DNA of 64,000 nucleotides from Mytilinidion resinicola (lineage: Eukaryota > Ascomycota > Dothideomycetes > Mytilinidiales > Mytilinidiaceae), in contig NW_022985439.1 of assembly GCF_010093595.1 (NCBI RefSeq), positions 696,441-760,440 on the forward strand, read 5' to 3'. A model generated the notes under the pieces. That model did not search any database. It worked only from the letters and a program-made list of their open reading frames with translations, and was not told where the DNA came from. Shown one piece after another: positions 23,603-34,385 of the stretch. Position numbers and translations under genes: made by a program. Position 1 is the stretch's first letter. Each line of letters begins with the position of its first letter.

Positions 23603-24338
23603 GATGGTTGGCGGGTCTTTTGATGGCGAGTGCTGGTGTTCAATGTCTTAATGTCTAGGCTCTTGGGATATGGAGATAGCAATTGTATTTCTTATAGACG
23701 AGGAAGGCGGGTCTGTGGATGGCATCATTAGTATATAAGTGTCCTCGCTTACCGGAGTTAGACCCGTTAGTAATCACCAAGCTAGATGTGGTCATTCTTA
23801 TCCTTTTTTCTAATCGCTACCTGATAAATACGACTAATCTTCGGAAACTACGAGTTTATGCAACGGTAATGCTTTCGCTCTTTACCGCTGGGGGATCGAA
23901 GAATAGGTGGTTTTGGTCAGACTATGGAGGAGAATTATGCCGACGCATCAAGGAGTCGGAAAGATCCACGTTGTAGAGCAGAGTCTGGTTGCAGTGCAAC
24001 ACCAAAAGCAGCTAGGGCCGGACTGGAATTCAACCCTTTCTCATGGGCACTGACCACTTTTGTGTTGTCTTTGAATGAATAATTAGTCATAGGTTAAGAC
24101 ATGTTGCAATAATCGAAACGAGACATATAGTAGATTTAAGTACGAGATATAGAGATCTTTGAATGGATTGAGAGAGTGATATGAGTGACCCTAGAGAAGA
24201 ATCTGGCACAGATAAAGTTGTCACAACGCCTAGACGTATGCACCTCGCTGTTCCAGCTTTTTAACACCTACACAACCAACCTATACGCCACGAGAGAAAA
24301 GCAAGGAAACACGGGGTATTGAGCACCGAAGATCATTG
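23603..24338. other. Intergenic region, no supported gene
   Basis: Promoter side of the reductase (a TATATAAG tract near 23731) and 3' side of the lysozyme-like gene. AT-rich between about 24030 and 24300. No protein-like frame. Confidence 0.5.
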
Positions 24339-25269
24339 TCAGCAATCACCCGCTTCCCTTAGCTGTCCAGGACATTGTGTGCTTGCCAAGCATCCCGCAT
24401 ACCCACCATCCCACCCCGTCAAACGACTCGAAATGTCGGAAGCATACACCTTCGATTTCTTATTACCGCCCTCAATAACTCCGAGATTGCCGCCTCCAGT
24501 TGCGCTACCCGCGTTATACAGGTGTGCAGCGAGATATGGGTTGCCGAATTCGGCGTTTTGGATCCATGAAATGCCGTTGAGATATCCAGCTAAGCCAGGT
24601 ACTTCACCCACACCTCGAACGCCATCTCGGATCATCTGCTCGATGCTGTTCTCTGGGTCCTTTGGATTGAAAGATACGCTTCCGCCAGCAGCTTGCATTA
24701 AACCGCAATTTGTCATGCTGCCCAGGGTGCAGGGGACATTAAGGTTACCAGTCGACTAGTGGGTCATTAATGGGGGATTCCTCTAAGGGTAGTAATTGCA
24801 AGCGTATTCAGAACTCGTACCTCTTCCATTATGATGGCAAGAATTAGCCGCGCATCTACTTGGGTGCTCGTGGACACCAACTCTATCTTCTCCCTAATAG
24901 TCGGTATCAAGTTGGGATGGTCGGGATTCGAGAGCTTTAGTATCGGCTCATTGATTTGCCACATGTCGTTGAAGCTGATCCACTCATCGAAGGAGGGGAA
25001 ATCGGAGATTTGAGGACCTTTACAATTGTAAAAGCTAGCAGTCTTCTCGGAAGCCGGAGCGGGACCGCCCTTATCGAAATTGCTCGAGTACCAGTTCAGG
25101 GCAACCGTGTTCGATACTACTTCTAATACTCCCCACGCCGTAGGATAGGCTAAGACGGTCGGGAGTCCTAGAAGTGTAATGCAAGGTAGAATCTAGATAG
25201 ATGTAAGCCTCTTGAAGCAGAGGAATTCCAGTCTGTATTGAAGACGGGTGGGCTTACCTTCGCCAACAT
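24339..25269 (-). CDS. Secreted lysozyme-like (transglycosylase/GH23-fold) protein
   Basis: Proposed exons on the minus strand: 25269-25258 (12 nt), 25192-24821, 24755-24339 (266 aa). The tiny first exon supplies MLAK, which completes a signal peptide (MLAKILPCITLLGLPTVLA) with exon 2. The mature protein has the lysozyme-like core: helix RLILAIIMEESTGN with Glu128 as candidate catalytic acid, then CGLMQA, a segment with spaced glycines, and the closing AHLYNAGS. Four or more cysteines are consistent with secretion. Fungal proteins with this arrangement are annotated as lysozyme-like or SLT-like; cleavage of bacterial peptidoglycan is possible but unproven. A 36-37-bp tandem repeat array lies upstream. 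Confidence 0.8.
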
Positions 25270-26803
25270 CTTGATATATATGGCCCGGCGACGAGGGACT
25301 GAAAAGTAAGGCTATGGAATACGTAGAAGGCGGAGACTAATAGTGGCTTCTCTGAAAAACGGAAGGTCCAGTGTAGGTAATTCGCAAGACACGAAGACAG
25401 ATTTTGCGAAGTGTTTATAAGGCCGATGGTCGGATCTATGATTCACGATAGAGGCAGGACCAGTGGTTAGATCTGTGGTTCGAGAGGCGGACTGGTGGTC
25501 GGATCTATGTTTCGAGATAGAGGCGAGCCAGTGGTCGGATCTGTGATTCAAGATAGAGACGAGGCCAGTGGATATAAAAATTGAAAAGACCGAAACGATC
25601 ATCGACTCAAAATGAGAGCAACGATAATGAAAGTAATAGAAGATCCCAGCTTTGAATGAAAGAAGCCTTGCGTATCTGCCCGTACCTCCTGGGAGGGTGC
25701 GACACATATAGAACACATACTCTGCTATACTCGCCCCAGATCTTTGCAAAGGCCACGATGCTAAAAATGATCCTGCTGGCACAGCTGAAAGCATTACTAT
25801 CCAGTAAGCTTCAATGTGTGCCTGACCCTGAAACAGCCTCTCTGGGTAGCCACAGTAAGCAGATCACGGCGGCCGTACCGAGTAGGCTGGCCTGGAGATG
25901 CCATTTCCCCGATCCGAGAGCTGCCACGGTGTTCACGGAGGCCCGAGGGTGTTGGTTGAGGCTGTGCGAAGGGCATAAATAGATCGTCGGTAAAGCCCGA
26001 TTGCACTAGGTCTAGGCTATATTGAGCTTAGGAGGGTGTAACTCCAACATCACGACCAGGTCGAGTCTACACAGCCATGATCCAAATACCTTCAACTCCT
26101 CCTCTTACTGTACAAGACTGACACGGGCTTGTTTCATAAAACGAGATCGCAACGTGAATGCCTCTTTTGGCGGCCCTTTTGCAAGTCTTTGGCGTATCGT
26201 TCCACGAGGCTACGTCCAATGTCAAGAGTGTAGTCCTGCATCAGTGTTCATGGTTAGACGGACGTAGTCGTAGCATTCTATACATTCTTAGTGAAGAACC
26301 TGGTACGTCGATTGTCCTTACGATACTAAACACTGGGCCTCGCGTTTTGGGTCAGATTTTTCAGTTGCTTTCCGATCAGCTTTACGTTCTTCCATCTTAA
26401 CACCTGACGGGCAAATCAAGGCATACTGTTAAGTGATCGCAACGTTCAACGACGAATAAAGTGTAAAAGAAGTATAAAATAATGTTCTTGTATACTCTAT
26501 TCGCCAAACTTACCTATGTAATTTCTTACACTACCTCAGGCTGGAGCTTACTAGTATCTGTGCATCAGAACAGGCATATATCTTGATGTACACGCATATA
26601 CCCTTTCTTGTTACAGAAAGAGCATCACACTTAGGTCACGAGTTGATACGTCCTGCTGGGCTAGCCCTCAAGTTCCGAATATCCGATCCTTGAGCATCTT
26701 ATCATTGTCAGAACCTGGGAGGGTGCAAGAACCCTTTCTTACCATCTATCTTTAAAAACGCTCATATTAGCCAGCTCGTGTAATAACAGCCATCTCATTC
26801 ATA
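25270..26803. other. Divergent intergenic region with tandem repeat array
   Basis: Lies between the lysozyme-like gene and glutathione synthetase. It carries the 25427-25571 repeat array. The minus-strand frame at 25312-25794 is open partly because the repeat keeps it open, and it is not counted as a gene. The stretch 26400-26660 is AT-rich. Confidence 0.55.
25427..25571. repeat. Degenerate tandem repeat, about 4 x 36 bp
   Basis: Units begin TGGTCGGATCTATG or a variant at about 25427, 25464, 25496 and 25532, each followed by a TTCACGATAGAGGC-like segment. Unit lengths are about 37, 32, 36 and 40 bp. It lies 160-300 bp upstream of the lysozyme-like ATG. Confidence 0.82.
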
Positions 26804-28363
26804 ATGTCGTCAGCATCAAAACCAGATTACCCTCCTTTGGCCCTCCTATCCGACGACCGTCTAGTCGCTCTCCACTCCGCAATCCGAGACTGGCAGCTAA
26901 CTCACGGATCGCTCATCAAGATCGGCAACTGGGACGATGAAGATAACATCCGAGCCCGACCGATCGGGACGAGCATATTTCCAACGCTCTTCCCACGATC
27001 TAGATTTGAAGAGGCGCGCCAACTCCAGAAGGACTACAACGAGCTCTACGCCGCAGTAGCCGAAGATGACACCTGGCTTGCTGAAGTCCTACGTGATATG
27101 CTAGTCTCGGATCCTTTCGCTAAAGCCCTATGGAGCGTGCATCTGAAGGCGAAAGAAGCTGGCTACATCCAGCCTCTTACCATGGGGATATTCCGGTCAG
27201 ACTACATGCTCCACCAACAGCCAGTCTCCGCCATAGATCCATCTCCAGGGCTAGCCATCAAACAAGTCGAATTCAACACCATGTCCTGCGCCGGCGGCAC
27301 CCACGCCAGCATCGTCAACACCATGCACCACCACCTCACCGCCACAGGCCTCTACACCACCCCTCCCACCCCCCCCAACCCAATCCACCCCTCCGCCCTC
27401 CCGACCACCTCCACCATCTCAAACCTCGTCTTCGCCCTCGCCACAGCCCACGCCGCCTACGGCCCCCCCAAAACCGCCCTCGCCACAGCCACCGCCATCC
27501 TCATGCCCGTCCAGCCCTTCAACATCAACATTTGCGACGAGCGGCCCCTCGAGTACGGCCTCTGGGCCCGCGCCCCGCCCATTCCCTGCCACCGCGTCGA
27601 CTTCCCGACCGACTTCCTCGCGCGCACGACGCGCGCCGAGACGGGGGAGCTGCTGTTCTACCCGCCGCACAGCACGCAGCCGGTGGAGGTGTCCGTTGCG
27701 TACATGCGCGCGGGGTACGACGCGGGCGAGCACGACGAGGAAGGGATGGAGGCGCGGGTGAGGATCGAGACGTCGCGGGCGATCAAGTGTCCGAGTGTGC
27801 TGGGGCAATTGGCCGGGTTTAAGAAGGTGCAGCAGGCGCTTGCGGGGGCCGGGGTGCTGGAGCGGTTTTTGCTGAGTGGGAATAAGGGGAGAGTGGAGAG
27901 GATTAGGGGGACGTTTGCGCCGATGTATCCGTTGGATGAGACGGAGGTAGGGCTCTGGGCAAGGGGACAAGCGAGGAGGATTGAGACGGCGGGGCGGTAT
28001 GTACTTAAGCCGAGTTTGGAGGGGGGAGGACATAATGTGTATAGGGGGGATATACCGGAATTTCTGGAGCGGGCGCCGGAGGCGGAGTGGCGGAATTGGG
28101 TGCTGATGGAGATGATTGAGCCGCCAAAGTTGAGGAATGTGCTACTATCGGCAGTTGGCGTGCATGAGGGGGGTGTGGTATCTGAGCTTGGCATATTCGG
28201 GACATGCATCTGGAAGAAGAGAAAGGGTGGAGGAGCAGAGATAGTGGAAAATAAGCAGGCGGGGTGGAGCTTCAAGACGAAGGCGGATAGTGTGGACGAG
28301 ATGAGTGTGGTAAAGGGGTATGGGTGTTTTGATACACCGTGCCTTGTGGAAGATCTGCTTTAG
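26804..28363 (+). CDS. GSH2: Glutathione synthetase
   Basis: Single exon, 519 aa. ATP-dependent cytosolic ligase joining gamma-glutamylcysteine and glycine, the second step of glutathione synthesis. Recognised from the eukaryotic GSH synthetase order: substrate-site region IKQVEFNTMS, VAYMRAGYD, ATP-grasp core YVLKPSLEGGGHNVY (family form KPQREGGGNN), MEMIEPP, and the C-terminal ELGIFGTCIW...GWSFKTK segment. The GGG loop is intact, though the sequence is somewhat divergent from yeast. Length is slightly above the usual 480-500 aa. Third codon positions are C-rich in the 5' half and G-rich in the 3' half. Confidence 0.92.
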   Translation: MSSASKPDYPPLALLSDDRLVALHSAIRDWQLTHGSLIKIGNWDDEDNIRARPIGTSIFPTLFPRSRFEEARQLQKDYNELYAAVAEDDTWLAEVLRDMLVSDPFAKALWSVHLKAKEAGYIQPLTMGIFRSDYMLHQQPVSAIDPSPGLAIKQVEFNTMSCAGGTHASIVNTMHHHLTATGLYTTPPTPPNPIHPSALPTTSTISNLVFALATAHAAYGPPKTALATATAILMPVQPFNINICDERPLEYGLWARAPPIPCHRVDFPTDFLARTTRAETGELLFYPPHSTQPVEVSVAYMRAGYDAGEHDEEGMEARVRIETSRAIKCPSVLGQLAGFKKVQQALAGAGVLERFLLSGNKGRVERIRGTFAPMYPLDETEVGLWARGQARRIETAGRYVLKPSLEGGGHNVYRGDIPEFLERAPEAEWRNWVLMEMIEPPKLRNVLLSAVGVHEGGVVSELGIFGTCIWKKRKGGGAEIVENKQAGWSFKTKADSVDEMSVVKGYGCFDTPCLVEDLL

Positions 28364-28535
28364 CACAACCGCACGTAGCTTGAGCATAAGCAACAATGTC
28401 GTCAATGGCCGAGACCTGAAAGGTTCTCATTGCCTTGTATTTCTCTGACTTTTGAGGTGCCCTTCATGTACTGAGCCGTTTTCATAACCCGTGTTCTCAT
28501 CGAGCCGTCTATTCAACCAACCACCCAAGAATCCT

Positions 28536-29017
28536 TCACAACTCATCCTTCACTCCGTCGATGCTCACAAGCTCCGTCTCAAAGACTGCGTAACAATTAG
28601 CCTTTGCCCTTCACTCAAAACAATATCTCCCTCCCTCCCTCAAAACAAAGAAACCAACTCACCCAACACACTCCCCGCGGGAATCGGCCCCATAGCCCTC
28701 TGCCCATACGCCCACTCCGGCTGAATCGTCAACAGCCTCTTCTCTCCAGGGCACATATCCAGCAATCCCTGATCCCAGCCTTTGATAACCTGGCCCTTGC
28801 CGACCGTAAAGCTGAGCGGCTGGCCGCGGTTGTAGCTCGCATCGAACTCCGCGCCAGTAGACTCAAGTGTGCCGCGGTAGTGCACGTTGACCTTGTCGCC
28901 GGCGACGGTCTTGCGGGTGCAGTCGGCGGGCGTCGTGACTTCGATGTTGAGGGGCTTGTCGAGGCACGCGGCTAGGGCGGGGAGGAGGGCGAGGAGGGGG
29001 AGAGTGGAGAGGCGCAT
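28536..29017 (-). CDS. FKBP-type peptidyl-prolyl isomerase, ER-resident (FKBP2-like)
   Basis: Two exons on the minus strand, 29017-28663 and 28585-28536 (134 aa). Signal peptide [21 protein letters not shown], then a single FKBP domain: [55 protein letters not shown]. The proposed 50-nt last exon completes the final strand ([15 protein letters not shown]) and ends in KDEL. That is an ER retrieval signal, so the protein should fold clients in the ER lumen. Without the intron the frame reads into an aberrant C-terminus. Convergent with glutathione synthetase, 172 bp apart. Confidence 0.92.
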
Positions 29018-29641
29018 TGTGATGTTGGTTTGGGGGGGTGTGGAATTGGAGGGTGTGGGTTGGTCGTGGAAGGTTGGAGTGAGGTGGAGGTTTGGGAGAT
29101 GTGGCGGGAGCTGTTGGTCTTTGTGGCAGCTGTTAGAGGGACAGATCGCTTTCAAGGGTCTCCCCGCGGAGGGCGGTGTGGCGGGGGATCTGATTGGTCA
29201 ATGGCCGAGCATTGGACGTTGATTTGAGAGCCTCATGGACCGGACATACAATAGTGAAAGGGAGCTAAGATTGAGTGGACTAGCTCCCGTTGTTACGCTT
29301 TGATGTGCCCTTGTTCTCTAGTCTAATTTACAGCGTCCCAATACATACATTGTAGGACGCGTGCAGAATTGGCCATTTTGATATAATTGAGTGGGGTTTG
29401 CCTGGGAAGCTGGACCGGCTCCAGTTACATCTTTAAAGTTGCCCCGATTTGATAGTCTAATTCATCGTGTCCCAGATCTCACATAGTAGAAGAAAGATAA
29501 TATTAGGAATTTAGAGGTGCCTCAATATAGCATCTTTGATGTCATTCCTTAATTAGAGCTGAATGTTCCATGGCTAGAAATAGGTTCATGTCTCGAAGTT
29601 GTAGATTTGTCTTTAGTTCTAGGAGAGTTGCGTTGTGACAC
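29018..29641. other. Intergenic region, partly AT-rich
   Basis: Contains the FKBP promoter and the 3' side of the WD40-like gene. Two diverged segments (around 29318-29342 and 29452-29476, core AGTCTAATT...GTCCCA) look like an old direct duplication. The frame of the WD40-like gene continues past its stop for about 33 codons before the next stop. Confidence 0.45.
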
Positions 29642-30716
29642 TCAAGGACTATCCTCCACCCACTGCAACCCAAAAACGCCAGCCCCAACCTTCACCTCCC
29701 TCTCCAACAACCCAATCGTATTGAAAACCAGTACCTTCCCATCCTCTCTCCCAATCGCTATGAGTACCTTCCACTCGGTGTCCGCATCGCGTCGAGGACG
29801 TCTCCGCGGCGAAGAGAGCTTCGGCACCGGGAGGACCGAAAGACTAGTCGCAGGACTACTGATATGCCACGTCCTCAGCATCACCGTCCCGCGGCCGAAG
29901 TCGACCAATCGACATTTTCCATCCCTCCCGACGCTCGCCACTCTCGCGTCGTAACCGTATATGAACTCGGCAGCGACGATGCCGCCCATGGAGGCTTTAT
30001 GCAAGCGTTCGTAGCGGCCGATCTCGAAGGGCGGGCGGAGAGCGAGCCAACCAGAAGGGGTGGGCATTCGATATGCCGCAAGCGTGCCATCCGCAAACCC
30101 AAGAATAAATGTTGTAGATCGTGAAGGGTGGAAAGAGGCGCATACAACGCGACTAAGTGAAGCTAGAGGTAGGAACTCTAGGGGTTGGTTTCGAGTGCTG
30201 AGATTCTGGATAGAGATAGTAGGTGGGCTGTCTGAAGCCACAAGGAGAAGTTCAGAGTTGCTCGAGGTAGCTACCACGGTTGGAGGAGAAGGGTGGGTCT
30301 GTGCGGACTCGAGAAAGCGTGAGTGGGCAATTGAATAGGTTTGTACTGCGTTGCTGAGGGTGGATGTAAAGAAGAGAATTTGTGAGTCGCTTGAAAACTG
30401 TAGTACGCGAAGTTCGCCCTGAAATTCCTAAAGTCAGAATGGCATTACTTTACGGAGGGCTCAGATTGATACGCACATCCTCGCCCTTGAGCTTGTATTC
30501 CCGACTCATCCCTGGCCTAACATTTTGCAAGATCACAATTTGGCTATCTGCAATCGCCAGAATCCCGCGTCCGTCCCCACTTTGCCTAGCCGCAAGGATA
30601 CCGTGAGTTGCGGACCGAAAGACTGGTACTAAGCCGTCTTGTGACCATGAAAAGACGCGTTTGTGAGTTGCTATAAGCAAATGGAATCCGTTCGGAAACG
30701 AAAAGTGATTGGCCAT
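29642..30716 (-). CDS. WD40-like repeat protein, possibly C-terminally truncated
   Basis: Two exons on the minus strand: 30716-30477 and 30427-29642 (341 aa). An alternative acceptor at 30418 would give 338 aa. The sequence shows WD-type blades without strong WD ends: LLIATHKRVFSWSQDG, ILAIADSQIVILQNV, LRVLQFSSDSQILFFTSTLSNAVQTYSI, VVCASFHPSRSTTFILGFADGTLAAYRM, DARVASVGRDGKCRLVDF. Fungal proteins with this kind of N-terminus are, from memory, often considerably longer. Here the frame stops at TGA and then continues with plausible hydrophilic sequence, so loss of a C-terminal part is suspected. Role unknown; WD40 proteins normally scaffold complexes. Confidence 0.68.
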
Positions 30717-31028
30717 TGGGAGAACTGGCCGCGCGGCTAGGAATGTTCTTAGGAGTGATGAACCGGTAAGCGATGTTGAAGGTGATCATTCGATGAAACG
30801 AGAAGGCCCGGCCTCGAGCAGGTGCTGGATCCATTAAAGGTAGGTGGGACCGCTGGACTCCATTCAGATCTATGCTACCATCGGATCGCGTCCTTCGTTA
30901 GTTTTTACAACCTTACGCGTCTTCTATGTTGTTATTAGAGTATCTAAATCGCCTTGCTGATCGGATGAGGCTTCTTCAGTCGACAACAAGCGCTAGGTCG
31001 TCAACTTCAACCAAATCCCCACTTGCGT
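30717..31028. other. Short intergenic region, no feature seen
   Basis: 312 bp between two minus-strand genes: promoter of the WD40-like gene and 3' UTR of the F-box gene. No repeat or recognised motif. Confidence 0.5.
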
Positions 31029-32531
31029 CTAAACCAAATTAGAACAGAGGTCAGAGATAACAAGAATCACCGCGCCCTCACTTCGAGCTTCAACACTGAA
31101 TCCCCCTTCATTGAAACGAATGGACAACGTGCCTCGAATACCTCGCATATCTTCACCGTTGAGACCAAATGTAATCATTTTTAGCAGTGGGCACTGCCCT
31201 AAACCTTTTAACACTAGTTCATTCACTAGGTCATCTATTTCGTCTCTGGTACTGATCTCGAATGTCGGAAGTTTCAGTATTTCCAGCGTTGGAGGCAAAA
31301 CGTCGTCCCGGTAAACTGTGAGCCACTCGTGGAGGGCGGGTCCTGGGACATGTAGATGGGTCAGCTGTTCAAAGGCTTTGAAAGACACCGCTGATGGCAC
31401 ATTTTTCTCTCGCTCTTGCAATTTGCTTTCAGTCCCTCTGACGAAATAGCGGCCAGCGCCTTCGAGTCTCGGCCCTATATCTAATCTCAATTTGCTCAGG
31501 GAGTCCTTTCGGCAAAGCAAAGCTTTCAAAGTTTCGTGGAGATTGAAATCTGTTGGGTTCTTGGGGTGAAAAGGACTCCAATAGAGTTCGAAAGACTTCA
31601 AAGCCTTGCAATAGAATAATATGTCATAGAGTGCATCTAGAATCATCTTATCGCAATGAATAACGAGGGAAGTCACCGAAGAGGTAAACGTCGCCAAATT
31701 ATTGAGAGAACGTATGGAATCGACACGCCATCGTAGGTTCTTCAAATCCTGCAACGCCGGATTACATGTGGAGGCATAGGTGCCTCTGACGTCCAGACTT
31801 TGCAGCGACGGCAGCAATAGCCAGGGTGATGCTCGGCTGAATTCATGAGGGCTAGAAAACCAGATCTTTAGTTTCTGAAGCTTGCTGAATGGCAGAGAAG
31901 AAACTGGGTAAAGAAGAGTCTTGAGTATAAGCTCCTCTAGCATGGCGTACCCAGGCCCATCCTCGTGCTCAATATTCAGTTCACGAAGATTCGGTGTATG
32001 CCAGAGCAGTAGCACAGCCAGGGTGTCCCCCATGGTACTACCCACGCGGAACAGGTCTTGAAATTGTTTGCGTGTTTTATCGCCCATGAAGCGGTGACGA
32101 TTCAAGGCGGATGTGAACAGTGGCCCATCCTCACGGGGTAGCCTCCGACCGTAGAATCTAGCTCTATCAGAGACAAGAAAATGAGCGTCGACCCTTCGAA
32201 CATGTAGAGCGAGCTTTGGTTGGCGCAGTAGGGTCCGTAGAAAAAGAGGCAGGGACCGTGGTTCTTTCACGACCTGGTCGAAGAATTCGTAGAGAGCCGG
32301 CTGAGTATTGAAATTAAGAAACCGGCATGTCAGGCAGAGATTCCTCAGATCGGCTTTCGTAGCTTTCAAAACAGTCATCGCTTTTGGTATTCTCCTTTGG
32401 AAATCCATGCCATCCCTCTCGTTCACCTCCAAAACAGCGTCGCGCTCACACGTGAGCCAGGAGAGAATCTCAAGCCACAGCTCTCGGGGGAGTTGTTCAA
32501 GGCCTCGTTGATTGGGAGAGCGTGTCGACAT
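31029..32531 (-). CDS. F-box/LRR-like protein
   Basis: Single exon, 500 aa, ATG at 32531. The N-terminal F-box-like motif (LEQLPRELWLEILSWLT) is followed after a short insertion by NLCLTCRFLNFNTQPALYEFF. The rest is leucine-rich segments typical of fungal F-box proteins (LRELNIEHEDG, LQKLKIWF, LQSLDVRGTY, LEILKLPTFEI). It probably acts as a substrate adaptor of an SCF ubiquitin ligase through Skp1; the target is unknown. Divergent from LYS12 with 204 bp between the ATGs. Confidence 0.8.
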   Translation of the reverse strand: MSTRSPNQRGLEQLPRELWLEILSWLTCERDAVLEVNERDGMDFQRRIPKAMTVLKATKADLRNLCLTCRFLNFNTQPALYEFFDQVVKEPRSLPLFLRTLLRQPKLALHVRRVDAHFLVSDRARFYGRRLPREDGPLFTSALNRHRFMGDKTRKQFQDLFRVGSTMGDTLAVLLLWHTPNLRELNIEHEDGPGYAMLEELILKTLLYPVSSLPFSKLQKLKIWFSSPHEFSRASPWLLLPSLQSLDVRGTYASTCNPALQDLKNLRWRVDSIRSLNNLATFTSSVTSLVIHCDKMILDALYDILFYCKALKSFELYWSPFHPKNPTDFNLHETLKALLCRKDSLSKLRLDIGPRLEGAGRYFVRGTESKLQEREKNVPSAVSFKAFEQLTHLHVPGPALHEWLTVYRDDVLPPTLEILKLPTFEISTRDEIDDLVNELVLKGLGQCPLLKMITFGLNGEDMRGIRGTLSIRFNEGGFSVEARSEGAVILVISDLCSNLV

Positions 32532-32735
32532 ACTGTTTTCGCCGCGTCAAGTTGAAGAGACCAAGTCTCATCTGGTGGAGGGTGTGTGGAGGATGAGAAT
32601 TATGTGGAGGTTGTTGAAGCCTGGGGAAGGGTCGGAGCCATTTATCCCTGAGCTCTTCGGCTCGAGATCGGAGCTTTCAGGTCAACTTTTCCTCACCTCA
32701 TCCCACCACCTCTTATTCACGCCGTTCACGCTTCA
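32532..32735. promoter_or_regulatory. Bidirectional promoter region (F-box / LYS12)
   Basis: The two ATGs are 204 bp apart in divergent orientation, so both promoters and leaders must fit in this stretch. It is purine-rich on the left half and pyrimidine-rich near the LYS12 start. No specific site was identified. Confidence 0.55.
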
Positions 32736-33923
<1,188 letters not shown>

Positions 33924-34385
33924 ATGAATGTCTGGAGTAGATACCCGTTTGCTCGTTGGACATTCACTGTGTAGGAAGTGAGGAGTCTACAGAGCTCGAA
34001 AAGTTACACTGCAATAACTCGTCACAGATCCGTGCAAACTTGTCTGCCGCTGCTTGAAGCTCTTCGATGCATTTTTGAAGTTCCGAACTCTCTTCATTGG
34101 AACCCTCATTAAGCTTGCCGGGCCACCTCAGGCAGTGCCCGATGGAAGTACACACTTAGCTGTGTTGCTCGTTGCTTCAGGTTTCTCTAAACATGTTGGA
34201 GCTGGTAAACTAACAGTTGAAACACGTGCCCGACGGAACCCCTATTGATTACATGCGAAACCAGCATGTAGAAATAGCAAGGAAAGCGATCGTCAATGGG
34301 GATCGGCTTTATTTGATGCTTCAATGACTGGTAGTTACCATCACCACCCAAGTCAGCCCCATACTTCTAGAAGCTCTCTACAATC
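33924..34385. other. Intergenic region with MITE traces
   Basis: Separates LYS12 from the kinase-like pseudogene (tail to tail). Contains diverged similarity to both MITE families at 34043-34140. A 63-codon minus-strand frame (33964-34155) overlaps that similarity and is not counted as a gene. Confidence 0.5.
34043..34140. mobile_element. Diverged MITE fragment(s)
   Basis: The segment starting CTTGTCTGCCGCTGCTTG matches the inner repeat of family A at about 34 of 50 positions without gaps. Just to the right, GCCACCTCAGGCAGTG resembles the right inverted repeat of family B. The match quality is modest and the ends cannot be placed. Confidence 0.35.

Noticed and set aside
25312..25794. 160-codon minus-strand frame upstream of the lysozyme-like gene
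   Set aside because: Part of it is encoded by the tandem array (repeated HRSDH), and the rest shows no family resemblance.
27419..28033. 204-codon frame antisense to glutathione synthetase
   Set aside because: It is a shadow of the real gene created by C-rich and G-rich codon blocks; the protein is a low-complexity Arg/Pro/His sequence.
33964..34155. 63-codon minus-strand frame with a helical, acidic product
   Set aside because: It overlaps the diverged MITE similarity, is short, and has no support for a start or relatives.
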